NCBI GenBank assembly: GCA_046331625.1
Contig: JAXLQL010000004.1
Span: forward strand, 1 to 64,000
DNA: 64,000 bases
DNA from: JAXLQL01 sp046331625
GTDB taxonomy: Bacteria > Acidobacteriota > Terriglobia > Bryobacterales > Bryobacteraceae
Reading direction: 5' to 3'
Positions within the stretch are counted from its first letter, which is position 1; every line of letters starts with the position of its first letter. The translations under genes and the position numbers were made by a program. Shown here piece by piece: positions 7,279 to 16,366 of this stretch. The notes beneath the pieces were generated by a model. It saw nothing but the letters and a program-made list of their open reading frames with translations, was not told the origin of the DNA and did not search any database.

Positions 7279-9618
7279 TCAGGTCCGCATGCGGCTGAAC
7301 ATGTACATCCCCGCCAGCGCGAACACCGCCACCGGAGCCCACGCCGCCATCGCGGCCGGCAACTGATTCACGTTGCCGATCTCCTCGAACAGTTTCCCGA
7401 TCGCCCAATATGCAATCGCGATTCCGAAGCTCACTCCGATACCGGCCATCGCGCCGCGGCTACCGGTGAGGAACGCGAACGGCACGGCGAGCAACGCGAT
7501 CACGGCGCCGAACAACGGCACCGCGAACTTCTTGTGGAACTGCACGCGCAGGCGCACGGTGTCGAAACCCGATTGCTGCAAGCCCATGATGTAGCGGTCG
7601 AGATCGATGAAGTTGAGCTGCTTTTCCTGCCGAATCTCGCGGCGGAACCAGCCCGGGTCTTCTTTGATCTCGGGGAATGTGGTCGCTTGATACGGCGCGC
7701 TCTTCGACTCCACGCCGTTGACGTCGCGCACCCAGCCGTTTTGGAAAATCCACCCATTGACGGAAGGCTCCCAGCGCGCGCTCTCGGCTTGGATGTGACG
7801 CGTCAGCCGGAAAGGCGCGGTGCCGAGCTCATACACGTTCGGACCCACCATCACCTGGCGATCGACATCGAAGTACTTGTAGAAGAAAATGCGTGAGCCC
7901 TGGCCGTAGGTCCAGTTGCGGTCAGGCCGCAAGTAGCTCTGCGCTGGGCGGCCTTTGATCTTCGCGAGAATGCCGTCTTGGATGCGGTTGCAATCGGGGA
8001 TGTAGAAATGATCGAAGGCGAAGAGGCCGCCGCTGAGAGCGCCGCTCGCGATGAGGATGGGAATCGAAAGCCGGTAGAGGCTGACGCCGCACGCCTTCAT
8101 CGCCGTCACTTCGTTGTTCTTCGAGAGCACGCCGAAAGTGACCAGCACGGCTACCAGCACGCTCATCGGCGCTGAAACATAAATGAGCTGCGGCGTGAGG
8201 AAGAAGTGATAGGTCAGCACCTCTCGCACCGGAATGGCGCGCGAGAAAATTTCGCTGAGCAGGTCGAAGAAGATGTAGACGTGGGCGAGCATGACGAAGC
8301 TCGCCAAGAGCACCGCGAAGTAGAAGAGGAAGCTCGTCAGCACGTAGGTGTCGATCACGCCGGGCATCAACGGGAGCCGCGGCAGGGAACGCATCCGCGT
8401 GGCGAGCCAGCTCCGATTGCGCAGCAGCGCCCGTACTTCGCCCACGGTTCCGCTCCAGGCGGTGCGCAGCTTCGAGAGGAGATCGCGGTCGCCTGGGCGT
8501 TCGAGCCTGGCCGACAGGAAAATGCCCGCCAGCGCGAACACGACGTTCGGAATCCACACGGCCACTTCCGGGCGGAGGCGGTCCTGCTTGGCCATGCCGA
8601 TCAGGCTGCTCAGGCTCATGTAATAAAGGAACGCCACGAGCACCGTCACCACGAACGCGCCTGACTTGCCGGACTTGCGCGTCGAGACGCCGAGCGGGAT
8701 TCCCGCCAGAGCAAGCAGCACGCATGCCACCGGCAGCGCGAAGCGCTTGTGTATCTCGATGCGAGCGTCGCGATCGCCTTCGCGCGCGGCGGCCATCAAT
8801 TGGCGCGTGTCCATCACCTCGTAGGGGCGGGCGGTGGTTTCCTCGCGAGCTTTCGCCTGCAGGCGCTGATCGCCGAGCGGCGTCTGGGTGATGTGCAGCA
8901 CATTGGGATCTTTGTCCACTTCGTGCGTGCTCACCCTCTTCATCGCCAGGTGCACGCTGTTGGACTCGGGCTCGGGCACGGCGATCGCTTCTTCGGCGAT
9001 GGTGATGCGCGGCGAGTCTCCGGCTTCGCGGCCGTTCTTCGAGCGCTCTTCGGGCGGCGTGGTGTCGGCCATGAACAACTGGCGCCACTCGGCCATCGAA
9101 GAGGCGCTGGGCTTGACGTCGCCCACGTAGAGCACCATGTTGTTGCCGGTGAACTGCTCTTCGAAGACGCGCGGCAGGATCATCGCCGTGAGTTCCTGCG
9201 TGATGTTCTCGTTGAGGATGCGATACGTTTCCCGGATGGACCACGGCGTGAGATAGAGCGAACAAGCGCCGGCGGCAGCCATCGCGAGCGTGGCGTAGAA
9301 CAGGATCGGCGTGGTGACGCGGCGCCCGGGAACGCCTGCCGCGCGCAGGGCGACGATCTCGCCGTCGCTCGACATGCGGCCGAGGCCGAGCAGCACTCCG
9401 ACGAGCGTGCCCACGGGAATCGACAGAATCAGCACCGCGGGCAGCAGCAGCGAAAACAGGTACGCCACGGTGAACGCCGACGCCGACCCGCGCAGCAGGC
9501 TCTCGAATACCTTTCCGCGCGAGAGCGTCTGCATGAAGAGCACCGAGGTGAAGAGCAGCGTTCCGAGCAGCGCTCCACCGGCGATCTCTTTGAAGACGGC
9601 GCGGGAAAGGATTCGCAT
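7279..9618 (-). CDS. LptF-LptG fusion: LPS export permease (YjgP/YjgQ family)
   Basis: The 779-residue polypeptide contains two complete YjgP/YjgQ permease modules. The first (about 1-365) starts MRILSRAVFKEIAGGALLG; the second (about 410-779) starts GVIDTYVLTSFLFYFA. Each has N-terminal and C-terminal membrane helices with a periplasmic jellyroll between them, and paired motifs (GEIVALRAAGV in half one, NEVTAMKACGVS in half two). LptF and LptG normally are separate subunits that, with LptB2, extract LPS from the inner membrane. Here both are on one chain, giving a pre-assembled transmembrane core. It ends a three-gene operon, 5 bp after the TldE-like gene. No LptB is seen in the window. Confidence 0.88.
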   Translation of the reverse strand: MRILSRAVFKEIAGGALLGTLLFTSVLFMQTLSRGKVFESLLRGSASAFTVAYLFSLLLPAVLILSIPVGTLVGVLLGLGRMSSDGEIVALRAAGVPGRRVTTPILFYATLAMAAAGACSLYLTPWSIRETYRILNENITQELTAMILPRVFEEQFTGNNMVLYVGDVKPSASSMAEWRQLFMADTTPPEERSKNGREAGDSPRITIAEEAIAVPEPESNSVHLAMKRVSTHEVDKDPNVLHITQTPLGDQRLQAKAREETTARPYEVMDTRQLMAAAREGDRDARIEIHKRFALPVACVLLALAGIPLGVSTRKSGKSGAFVVTVLVAFLYYMSLSSLIGMAKQDRLRPEVAVWIPNVVFALAGIFLSARLERPGDRDLLSKLRTAWSGTVGEVRALLRNRSWLATRMRSLPRLPLMPGVIDTYVLTSFLFYFAVLLASFVMLAHVYIFFDLLSEIFSRAIPVREVLTYHFFLTPQLIYVSAPMSVLVAVLVTFGVLSKNNEVTAMKACGVSLYRLSIPILIASGALSGGLFAFDHFYIPDCNRIQDGILAKIKGRPAQSYLRPDRNWTYGQGSRIFFYKYFDVDRQVMVGPNVYELGTAPFRLTRHIQAESARWEPSVNGWIFQNGWVRDVNGVESKSAPYQATTFPEIKEDPGWFRREIRQEKQLNFIDLDRYIMGLQQSGFDTVRLRVQFHKKFAVPLFGAVIALLAVPFAFLTGSRGAMAGIGVSFGIAIAYWAIGKLFEEIGNVNQLPAAMAAWAPVAVFALAGMYMFSRMRT

Positions 9619-9623
9619 GAGTG

Positions 9624-11378
9624 CTAACGAGACGAGATCAGATCCGGCGGAGGCACGAGAGGCAGCTTCGGCCAGTCTTCCTCGCGCTTTTCGAGTTCCA
9701 GATCTTCGAACAACACCGCGGGCGCCACCACGCTGTGCGTGGAAACGTAGCCGCCTCCGCCCATCACCGGCAGCGGAGATCCGTCACCGATGAAGTGGAA
9801 AATCTTCTCCGCGTTCGACGCCGCCGCGATGTCGCGCAGCGAGCGGACATTCAACGTGCGGAAGCGCAGTCCGCGGACCAACTCTTCGCGGCCGTCGGGA
9901 TAGACGCGATACACGAGAATGGGCAGCGTGGCCGGGCGCGTTGCGCCGCGTTGTCCCGCCGCGCTCGCCAACCGGCGCAGATCGTCGAACGGACCGCTGA
10001 ACGGAAAGTCGAGCTTGCGCACGATGATCCCGTACTGCTTGCCGCGCTGCGACACCATGTCGAGCAGCTTCTTCTTGAGATCGTCCGGACTCATCGTCTG
10101 TCCGGTGGCCTTCATCAATAGGTTGCTGAACACCGCCGCTTTGGCGCCGAATGCGCCGGGCAACCGCGCGCGGCCGTTGGACCCTTCGAATCCACGAACG
10201 GGCTGCCGCGTGCGGAGCAGGTTCTTCACTGAACCCTTCTCCACCACCGTGAGCGTTTGCGGCGTGACGCCTTCCATGTCGATTCGGTAGGTGCCCTGCA
10301 GTTGCTCGCCGTTCCACGAGTCCGTAACGGGATCGTCGACTGCGTCCATCCACTCGGGCAGAATGCGCGATCCGATGCGGCCTTCGAGTTCGCTCGCGGC
10401 AACGGGTGCGGGGCGTCCGGGCTCGGAAACGGGGCGGCGCGTCAAGCCGAGATTCGCTCCGAGCACGTGGGCGAACATTTGCGGAGAGGCGACATCTTCG
10501 AAAAGCACGGGGCCCGAGTAATCTTCGCCAACCGGCGCGGCGAGCAGCGCCGAAACATTTTTGGCCACCTCCGTGATCCCTTCGCGCATGGCGGATTCGC
10601 CCGGAAGCCGGTCTGGCGTGCGCGCCTGGAACACCACGCCGTCACGCACGGGCATTCCGTCCGGAGCTTGCGCGGAGGCTCGGGAGCGCAGGAAGAAGAG
10701 GTCGTCGGGGAAGCGATACTCGGTGCCTTCCGAGTTCACCAGATACGACGTGCCGTAGCCGAGCTCCACTTCCACGCCCGATCCGGTGATCTTCGGATAG
10801 TCGGCGAAGACGGCCGAGAGATCGCGAGCGCGCTTGCGCCACTCGTTCTCCTTGTAGCTGACCTTGGTCGAAGGCAGATACAGCTTGGTCGGTTCGGCTT
10901 TGGCGAAGTCGTTGAGTTTTTCCTGCTGGGTGATGTTGCGCAGCGCGGATTGCTTGCGCGAGATCGCTTCCACCGAGCCTTTGAAGGTGCGGTCGGCCGC
11001 GAGCCAGAAGTGGTGGCGGAGCAGGTCATAGTCGTCTTCGAGCGGCGTCTGCCCGCCGGAGCGCGCGAAGAAGTCGCTGAAGATGTAGTTGGTGTTGTCG
11101 AACGAGTAGTTGCCGACGCGGATTTGCGTGCGGGGCGTGCGAGAGTGGCCCGAAGCGCTCCGCACCACGGAACCCAAGGATGCCGTTACCGAGAAGCTCT
11201 CGGAGTCGTCGAGCGCGAACTCCACGAAGTAGACCGGCGCGGTGCCCGGCAGCGTCAGATCCTTGACGCGAGCCAACTCGTCGCGCATGGCGCGCAGCAC
11301 GACGTCGTCTTCCGGCTTTTCCGCACGAAGATGCGGAATCAACGCCGCGGGAATCGCGAGGAACGCGCGGCGCTTCAC
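9624..11378 (-). CDS. Exported TldE/PmbA-like protein (TldD-type fold without HExxxH)
   Basis: The 584-residue protein starts with an RR-type signal (MKRRAFLAIPAALIPHLRA). It shares segments with its upstream neighbour: an N-terminal domain about Ser-rich ASLGSVVRS, a middle VRDGVVFQARTPD, and a C-terminal VEKGSVKNLLRTRQPVRGF. The position corresponding to the neighbour's HExxxH reads EDVASPQMFAHVLG, so metal-ligand residues are missing, as in TldE, the non-catalytic partner of TldD. It is predicted to form an extracytoplasmic heterodimer with the TldD-like product. It overlaps that gene by 4 bp. Confidence 0.8.
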   Translation of the reverse strand: MKRRAFLAIPAALIPHLRAEKPEDDVVLRAMRDELARVKDLTLPGTAPVYFVEFALDDSESFSVTASLGSVVRSASGHSRTPRTQIRVGNYSFDNTNYIFSDFFARSGGQTPLEDDYDLLRHHFWLAADRTFKGSVEAISRKQSALRNITQQEKLNDFAKAEPTKLYLPSTKVSYKENEWRKRARDLSAVFADYPKITGSGVEVELGYGTSYLVNSEGTEYRFPDDLFFLRSRASAQAPDGMPVRDGVVFQARTPDRLPGESAMREGITEVAKNVSALLAAPVGEDYSGPVLFEDVASPQMFAHVLGANLGLTRRPVSEPGRPAPVAASELEGRIGSRILPEWMDAVDDPVTDSWNGEQLQGTYRIDMEGVTPQTLTVVEKGSVKNLLRTRQPVRGFEGSNGRARLPGAFGAKAAVFSNLLMKATGQTMSPDDLKKKLLDMVSQRGKQYGIIVRKLDFPFSGPFDDLRRLASAAGQRGATRPATLPILVYRVYPDGREELVRGLRFRTLNVRSLRDIAAASNAEKIFHFIGDGSPLPVMGGGGYVSTHSVVAPAVLFEDLELEKREEDWPKLPLVPPPDLISSR

Positions 11379-13060
11379 AGTCCACCTCCGGACTCGCTCT
11401 GCTTGATCGGCGGAGCGGGCAGCAGCGGTGGACGCTCGCGCGAGCTTTCCTTCTTCTGAATCTCGATTTCGGACACGAGCAGCGCCGGCGACACAGCAGA
11501 GACCGGCACCGATCCGCTTTCGGCGCCGCAGAAGCCGTTGAACACATCGAGCTTGTCACCGGCGGCGATGATCTTGGCGAAACTCGCGAGCGGGGTGCCC
11601 ACGAGATCGGCCCCGCGGACCAGTTCCTTCTTGCCATCCGGGTAGATGCGATACACCACCAGCGGGATCACTTTGAACGCCTGAATGCCGCGGCGCGAAG
11701 TATTGGTGAAGCCGCCGGTGATCTCCTGCAGATAAAACCCGTATGGCTTGTTTTGTTTTTTCACTTCCTCGATCAGCATCTTCTCGAGTTCGCTTTCAGG
11801 CACGGTGCGCGCGGCTTGCACCAGCAGGTTCGACTGTCGCGAAACGACTTCGGCGCCGGCCTGCCTACGCCCGTGCCCGTTGGAGTTCGAGAAGCCGGGA
11901 ATCGGCGTGCGCGACATCAGGAACGTCTTGAGCACGCCCTTCTCGACCACGGTAACCTTGCGCGCTTTCACGCCTTCATCGTCGAACTCGAACCAGCCGT
12001 TGAGATCTTCGCCGGCGGCTTGCTTGAGCGTCGGGTCGAACACCACCGAGAGAAAATCGGGCAGCACGCTCTGCCCCACTGACTTCGCGAACGTTTGGCC
12101 GTCGGATTCGTCTTTGAGGCGGTGGCCTTCCACCCGATGGCCGAAGATCTCGTGGAAGAACACGCCCGCGGCGCGGCCCGAGAGAATCGCCGGACCCACG
12201 TAGGGCTCCACCAGCGGCGCCTTGCGCAGACCTACGGCGTCTTTCGCGACATGCGAGAGCGCTTCGCGCAGGTCACGTTCCTTGGGAAGGTGCTTCGGAT
12301 CGGATGCGTTGAAGCTGTCGAAAGTCTGCAGGTCCATGCCATCTTCGGCCTTGGCCGCCGCGGAAATGGTGATCCGCGCGCCGTTCTGGCCTTGCATGAT
12401 GCTGGCGCCCTCGGAGTTGACGAAATACTTGGTCTCGCGGACCGCCTGCACGCCCGTGTGTGACGCAATGATCTCGGGGAACTTCGCGAACTCGCGCGAA
12501 ACCTTGGCGATGCGCTTGTACCAGTCTTTGCGATCGAAGTCGAGCGAGGGCGCTTCGTGTGCGAACTCGTTGGGCTGCTCGGCGGAGAAGTCGTCAGAGG
12601 ACTCCTTGTCGGCGACGCGCACTTCCTTGTTCGTGCGGATGTTGATCAGCCGCTGCGCCGCCAGCTTGTAGACGCGATCGGTCTCGGCCCACAAGCGCCG
12701 GCGGATGGCGTTCGGATTGTCGTCGATCGCGATGGCAGCGCCTGAGGTGAACTGCGGAAAATCGCCGCGCAGGGAGTGATAGTTGTCGAGCTTCGGATTG
12801 CCGACGCGCACGGTCACATCGAGAGTTCGGATGCGCGACTTGCGTTGCTCGCTGGTGATGGCGCCCAACGATGCCGACGCGGACTCCGATTCCGATTCCG
12901 TCACTGCGTAGGCGATGTAGTAAGCCGGAGGGTCGCCTTTCTCCTTGAGGACCTTGAAATTCCGATCCAACTCGGCTTTCAGGATTTCGAGCAACTTCGA
13001 ATCTGCGGCGGGCGCGTAGGCACACGCCGCCACCAAGGCTACGGCAACTAGGCGGAACAC
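11375..13060 (-). CDS. Exported TldD-like metallopeptidase
   Basis: This 561-residue protein carries an N-terminal signal peptide (MFRLVAVALVAACAYAPAA). It has the TldD metal site HEIFGHRVEGH (H303, E304, H308) and a C-terminal Cys in FCGAESGSVPVS, equivalent to the third zinc ligand of TldD. Cytosolic TldD/TldE cut peptides such as microcin B17 precursor through a narrow channel; this copy is evidently exported. The start is GTG 13060, supported by the signal peptide and by an extended -10 placed 6 nt before it. It leads an operon with the TldE-like gene and the LptFG fusion. Confidence 0.85.
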   Translation of the reverse strand: MFRLVAVALVAACAYAPAADSKLLEILKAELDRNFKVLKEKGDPPAYYIAYAVTESESESASASLGAITSEQRKSRIRTLDVTVRVGNPKLDNYHSLRGDFPQFTSGAAIAIDDNPNAIRRRLWAETDRVYKLAAQRLINIRTNKEVRVADKESSDDFSAEQPNEFAHEAPSLDFDRKDWYKRIAKVSREFAKFPEIIASHTGVQAVRETKYFVNSEGASIMQGQNGARITISAAAKAEDGMDLQTFDSFNASDPKHLPKERDLREALSHVAKDAVGLRKAPLVEPYVGPAILSGRAAGVFFHEIFGHRVEGHRLKDESDGQTFAKSVGQSVLPDFLSVVFDPTLKQAAGEDLNGWFEFDDEGVKARKVTVVEKGVLKTFLMSRTPIPGFSNSNGHGRRQAGAEVVSRQSNLLVQAARTVPESELEKMLIEEVKKQNKPYGFYLQEITGGFTNTSRRGIQAFKVIPLVVYRIYPDGKKELVRGADLVGTPLASFAKIIAAGDKLDVFNGFCGAESGSVPVSAVSPALLVSEIEIQKKESSRERPPLLPAPPIKQSESGGGL

Positions 13061-13066
13061 ACGCCC

Positions 13067-13075
13067 AGCATAGCA
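13067..13075 (-). promoter_or_regulatory. Extended -10 for the tldD-like operon, leaderless spacing
   Basis: On the minus strand TGC-TATGCT (13075-13067) is an extended -10. The gap to GTG 13060 is exactly 6 nt (13066-13061). No Shine-Dalgarno is present. Confidence 0.5.
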
Positions 13076-13107
13076 AACGCATTCGTGAAGCGTAGGGCGC
13101 GAAAAGC

Positions 13108-13136
13108 TTGACGACGAGTACTTTGTATCGTAAAGT
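13108..13136 (+). promoter_or_regulatory. Promoter with leaderless spacing upstream of the radical SAM gene
   Basis: TTGACG (13108-13113), a 17-nt spacer and TAAAGT (13131-13136) form a near-consensus housekeeping promoter. Its -10 ends 6 nt before GTG 13143. This spacing supports GTG 13143 as both transcription and translation start. Confidence 0.55.
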
Positions 13137-13142
13137 GGAAAC

Positions 13143-14645
13143 GTGACTGAACACTGGTTGCCTCGGGAAATGGCGGTTCCCCCGAGCTTGGGTCCGGCAG
13201 TTCCCGCGCCTCCGCTAGCGCGCTACGCGCTGCTCGTCAATCCTTTCTATCCGAAGGATCCTAACGCGAGCTTCGGCAAACACGTCCTCACGCCTTCGCT
13301 GGCGATGACGAGCTTCGCGGCCACTACGCCCGGGCATTGGCGCGTGGACTACTGGGACGAGAATCTGCTGCAGGGGCCGCCGCCGGCTTCTCCGATGCCG
13401 GAAGTGGTGGGCATCACGGTGCACCTGACGTTCGCGCGGCGAGCTTTCGAACTGGCGAGATGGTACCGGCAAGGTGGCGCGAAAGTGATTCTCGGCGGGT
13501 TGCACGTGCTGTCTTGTCCCGAGGAGTGCGCCCCGCATGCCGATGCGCTCGCGCTGGGCGACGGCGTGCAGCTCTGGCCCAAGATCCTCGCCGATGTGGA
13601 ACGAGAAGCGCTAGCGCCGCGGTATGTCGCGAGCTACGATAATGACTATCGTGAGGACCCGGCGCCGCGGCGGCGGATTCTGCCGCGCGATTCCTTTCTC
13701 ACCACCACCAGCCTTATCGCCACGCGCGGATGCCACAATCGATGCGGCTTCTGCTATCTCGCGACAGACGGGCTGCGAATGCCGTATCGAATGCGCGATC
13801 CCGAACAGATCGCGGCGGAGTTCGAAGCGAATGGTGAACCGTACGCGGTGTTCGTCGACAACAATCTCGGATCGCGGCGCGACTATCTGTACCGGCTGTG
13901 CCGCGCGTTGCGGCCGATCCGCAAGATTTGGAGCGCGGCGATTTCCATCGACACCACGGACGATCCGGCGTTGGTGCGTGAAATGGCGCTCGCCGGATGT
14001 ACGGGCGTGTTCGTGGGGTTCGAGTCCCTTAGCGACCAGAACATCGCCGACGCACACAAGAAGAGCCCGAAGACAGCGGACTATGCGCGCCGTGTACGCC
14101 TGCTGCATGACTACGGCATCCAGGTGAATGGATCGTTCGTGCTCGGCTTCGATCATGATCGCCGCGATGTGTTCGAGCTCGCCGCGGAATGGGTGGAAGC
14201 GAACCGGCTCGAGTGCGCCACGTTCCACATCCTGACGCCGTATCCGGCGACGCCGCTGTTCCGGCAAATGGAGAGCGAAGGCCGCCTGCTGCATCGCAAC
14301 TGGGACCTCTATGACACGGCGCACTGCGTCTTCCGGCCGCGGCACATGACCCCGGAGCAACTCGAAGAAGGCTACCAGTGGATCTACCAGCGCCTGTTCT
14401 CGCATGCCTCGATCTGGCGGCGCCGCCCCGAAGATTGGCGCGCCGTTCCGCCGTATCTGGCGATGTCGTATCTCTACAAAAGGTCGAACCGGTTCTGGCA
14501 CATGTTGATCCGGCATCGGCTGGTGCACACGGTTTGGAGTCCGCTGGTGGAAGCGACAAGGCTGCGGCACTTGGCGTTTCGGCGCAGGCTCGAAGCGGCC
14601 GGTGGGCGCGCATTCGAAGGGCACTTGGTCAGTCCGGGAGTGTGA
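13143..14645 (+). CDS. B12-binding-type radical SAM protein
   Basis: The 500-residue protein has an N-terminal Rossmann-like half (about 25-160) in the position of the cobalamin-binding domain of class B radical SAM enzymes. The radical SAM core follows with C197-x3-C201-x2-C204 (RGCHNRCGFCY), then a C-terminal extension with YPATPLFRQMESEGRL, typical of BchE/HpnP/HpnR-like proteins (DUF4070-type tail). The classic DxHxxG cobalamin loop is not visible. Relatives methylate or cyclise unreactive carbons in lipids, hopanoids or cofactors; the substrate here is unknown. The start is GTG 13143 on promoter spacing; MAVPPSLGP (13170) is an alternative. Confidence 0.82.
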   Translation: MTEHWLPREMAVPPSLGPAVPAPPLARYALLVNPFYPKDPNASFGKHVLTPSLAMTSFAATTPGHWRVDYWDENLLQGPPPASPMPEVVGITVHLTFARRAFELARWYRQGGAKVILGGLHVLSCPEECAPHADALALGDGVQLWPKILADVEREALAPRYVASYDNDYREDPAPRRRILPRDSFLTTTSLIATRGCHNRCGFCYLATDGLRMPYRMRDPEQIAAEFEANGEPYAVFVDNNLGSRRDYLYRLCRALRPIRKIWSAAISIDTTDDPALVREMALAGCTGVFVGFESLSDQNIADAHKKSPKTADYARRVRLLHDYGIQVNGSFVLGFDHDRRDVFELAAEWVEANRLECATFHILTPYPATPLFRQMESEGRLLHRNWDLYDTAHCVFRPRHMTPEQLEEGYQWIYQRLFSHASIWRRRPEDWRAVPPYLAMSYLYKRSNRFWHMLIRHRLVHTVWSPLVEATRLRHLAFRRRLEAAGGRAFEGHLVSPGV

Positions 14646-14660
14646 TCGTGCGCCATTCGC

Positions 14661-14666
14661 TAGAAT
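14661..14666 (+). promoter_or_regulatory. -10 element ahead of recN
   Basis: TAGAAT ends 10 nt before ATG 14677, so the leader would be only a few nucleotides. No Shine-Dalgarno is apparent. Confidence 0.35.
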
Positions 14667-14676
14667 TGCTGTTTGC

Positions 14677-16362
14677 ATGCTGGTCGAGTTGGTGGTGGAG
14701 AACTACGCCGTCGTCGAGCGGGTGCGCGTCCGGTTTCACGAAGGGCTGAATCTCCTTACGGGAGAGACGGGCAGCGGCAAGTCCATCGTGGTGGATGCGC
14801 TCGGGCTCATATACGGTGGCCGCGCTTCGGCTGATGTGGTGCGCTCGGGCTCGGACCGCGCACGCGTCACCGGCATCTTCGAAGCGCCCGCCCGTGCCGA
14901 GTTCAAGAGCTGGCTCGCCGCGAACGGAATCGAGGTCGAAGAGGGCGAATTGATCGTGGAGCGGGAGATTCTCGCTTCAGGCAAATCGCGTGCTTTCGTC
15001 GGGAGCAGGCCGGTGGCCTTGGCGCTGCTGCGCGAGTTAGCGTCGCATTTGGGCGATATCCACGGACAACACGATCAGCAGGAATTGTTTTCGCCCGACA
15101 GCCAGTTGGACATGCTCGACGCGTTTGCGGCAAGCGCGCCGGCCGTGACGTCTCTGGCCGCGATCTTCTCCGAGTGGCGGCGCGTGAAGAACGAACTCGA
15201 TGAACTCGACCGCGGCGAGCAGGAAAAACTCCGTCTCGCGGACCTGTGGAGTTTCCAGAAGCGCGAGTTGGAAGAATCGCACATGGCGTCGGGCGAAGAC
15301 GCGAAACTCGAAGCCGAGCGCAAAGTGTTGATGAACGCGGGCAAGCTCGAAGAAAACGCCAACGCAGCGTACGATCTGCTCTACGAGGCTGAAGCCGCGG
15401 TGATTCCGCAGTTGCGCTCGGCGCGCAAGAAGATCGATGAGCTATGCCGCATCGACCCGAGCCTCACCACCGTCCTCGACTCGCTCAAGCCCGCCGAGAT
15501 CGCGCTCGAGGAAGCGGCGCACGCCATTCGACATTACGTGGGCGGGCTCGAGTCTGACCCCGGGCGGCTCGAGCAGATCGAATCGCGCCTGGCCGCGATC
15601 GACAAGCTGAAGCGGAAGTATGGCGCATCGATCGACGAGATGCTGGCGTTTCTCGGCGATGTGACGGCGAAGCTCGAGAGCGTGGAGACCGCCGGCGAGC
15701 TGCGTACCAAGCTCCAGGCCGAGCGCGATGCTCTCGCGGCTCGGTATGAGAAGGCGGCCGGAGCGTTGAGCAAGTCGCGAAAGAAGGCGGCATCGGAGCT
15801 CGAGAAGGCCGTGCAGGAAGAACTCGCATCGCTCGCCATGGAAGGCACCGTGTTCCGCGTGGAGTTCAATGAAGGCGAGTGGACTTCGCGCGGGTTTGAC
15901 CGCATTCGCTTCCTGCTATCGGCCAATCGCGGTGAAGAGCCGCGCGCTCTCGAGAAGGTCGCCTCGGGCGGCGAGCTTTCGCGCTTGGCGCTCGCGCTCA
16001 AGACCTGCGTAGTGGCGAAGAGTTCCGCCAAGCAAGCCGGATCGTCACGCACGTTGGTTTTCGACGAAGTGGATACGGGGGTGGGCGGACGCACCGCGGA
16101 GGCGCTGGGCCGGCGGCTGAAGCGGCTGGCTTCGCACTACCAAGTGCTCTGCGTGACGCATTCTCCGCAGATCGCGGGCTTCGCTGACCATCATTATGTA
16201 GTGGCGAAGCGCGAAGAGCAGGGTCGCACGGTAGCGGCGGTGGAAGAGCTGTCGCAGGAAGCGCGCACGCGCGAGATCGGCCGCATGATTTCCGGCCAGA
16301 AGATGACGCCCGAGGCGTTGAAGCACGCCGAGCAGTTGATCAAAGCGGGAACGAGGCCATAG
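14677..16362 (+). CDS. recN: DNA repair protein RecN
   Basis: RecN is an SMC-like ATPase that acts at double-strand breaks during recombinational repair. The 561-residue protein has the Walker A motif GETGSGKS (29-36). A Q-loop region follows (GDIHGQHDQQELF), then a central coiled coil (about 160-360, rich in E/K/A heptads). The C-terminal half has the ABC signature ASGGELSRLALALK, the Walker B LVFDEVDTGVGG and the H-loop CVTHSPQIA. Length and order match the family. I start at ATG 14677 (MLVELVVENYAVV), because the longer frame to 14602 overlaps the previous gene and adds non-conserved sequence. Confidence 0.96.
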   Translation: MLVELVVENYAVVERVRVRFHEGLNLLTGETGSGKSIVVDALGLIYGGRASADVVRSGSDRARVTGIFEAPARAEFKSWLAANGIEVEEGELIVEREILASGKSRAFVGSRPVALALLRELASHLGDIHGQHDQQELFSPDSQLDMLDAFAASAPAVTSLAAIFSEWRRVKNELDELDRGEQEKLRLADLWSFQKRELEESHMASGEDAKLEAERKVLMNAGKLEENANAAYDLLYEAEAAVIPQLRSARKKIDELCRIDPSLTTVLDSLKPAEIALEEAAHAIRHYVGGLESDPGRLEQIESRLAAIDKLKRKYGASIDEMLAFLGDVTAKLESVETAGELRTKLQAERDALAARYEKAAGALSKSRKKAASELEKAVQEELASLAMEGTVFRVEFNEGEWTSRGFDRIRFLLSANRGEEPRALEKVASGGELSRLALALKTCVVAKSSAKQAGSSRTLVFDEVDTGVGGRTAEALGRRLKRLASHYQVLCVTHSPQIAGFADHHYVVAKREEQGRTVAAVEELSQEARTREIGRMISGQKMTPEALKHAEQLIKAGTRP

Positions 16363-16366
16363 CCGA

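Noticed and set aside
7922..9265. Minus-strand frame (447 codons) overlapping the LptFG fusion in another phase
   Set aside because: Arg/His-rich, no membrane helices; the permease frame is conserved-looking throughout.
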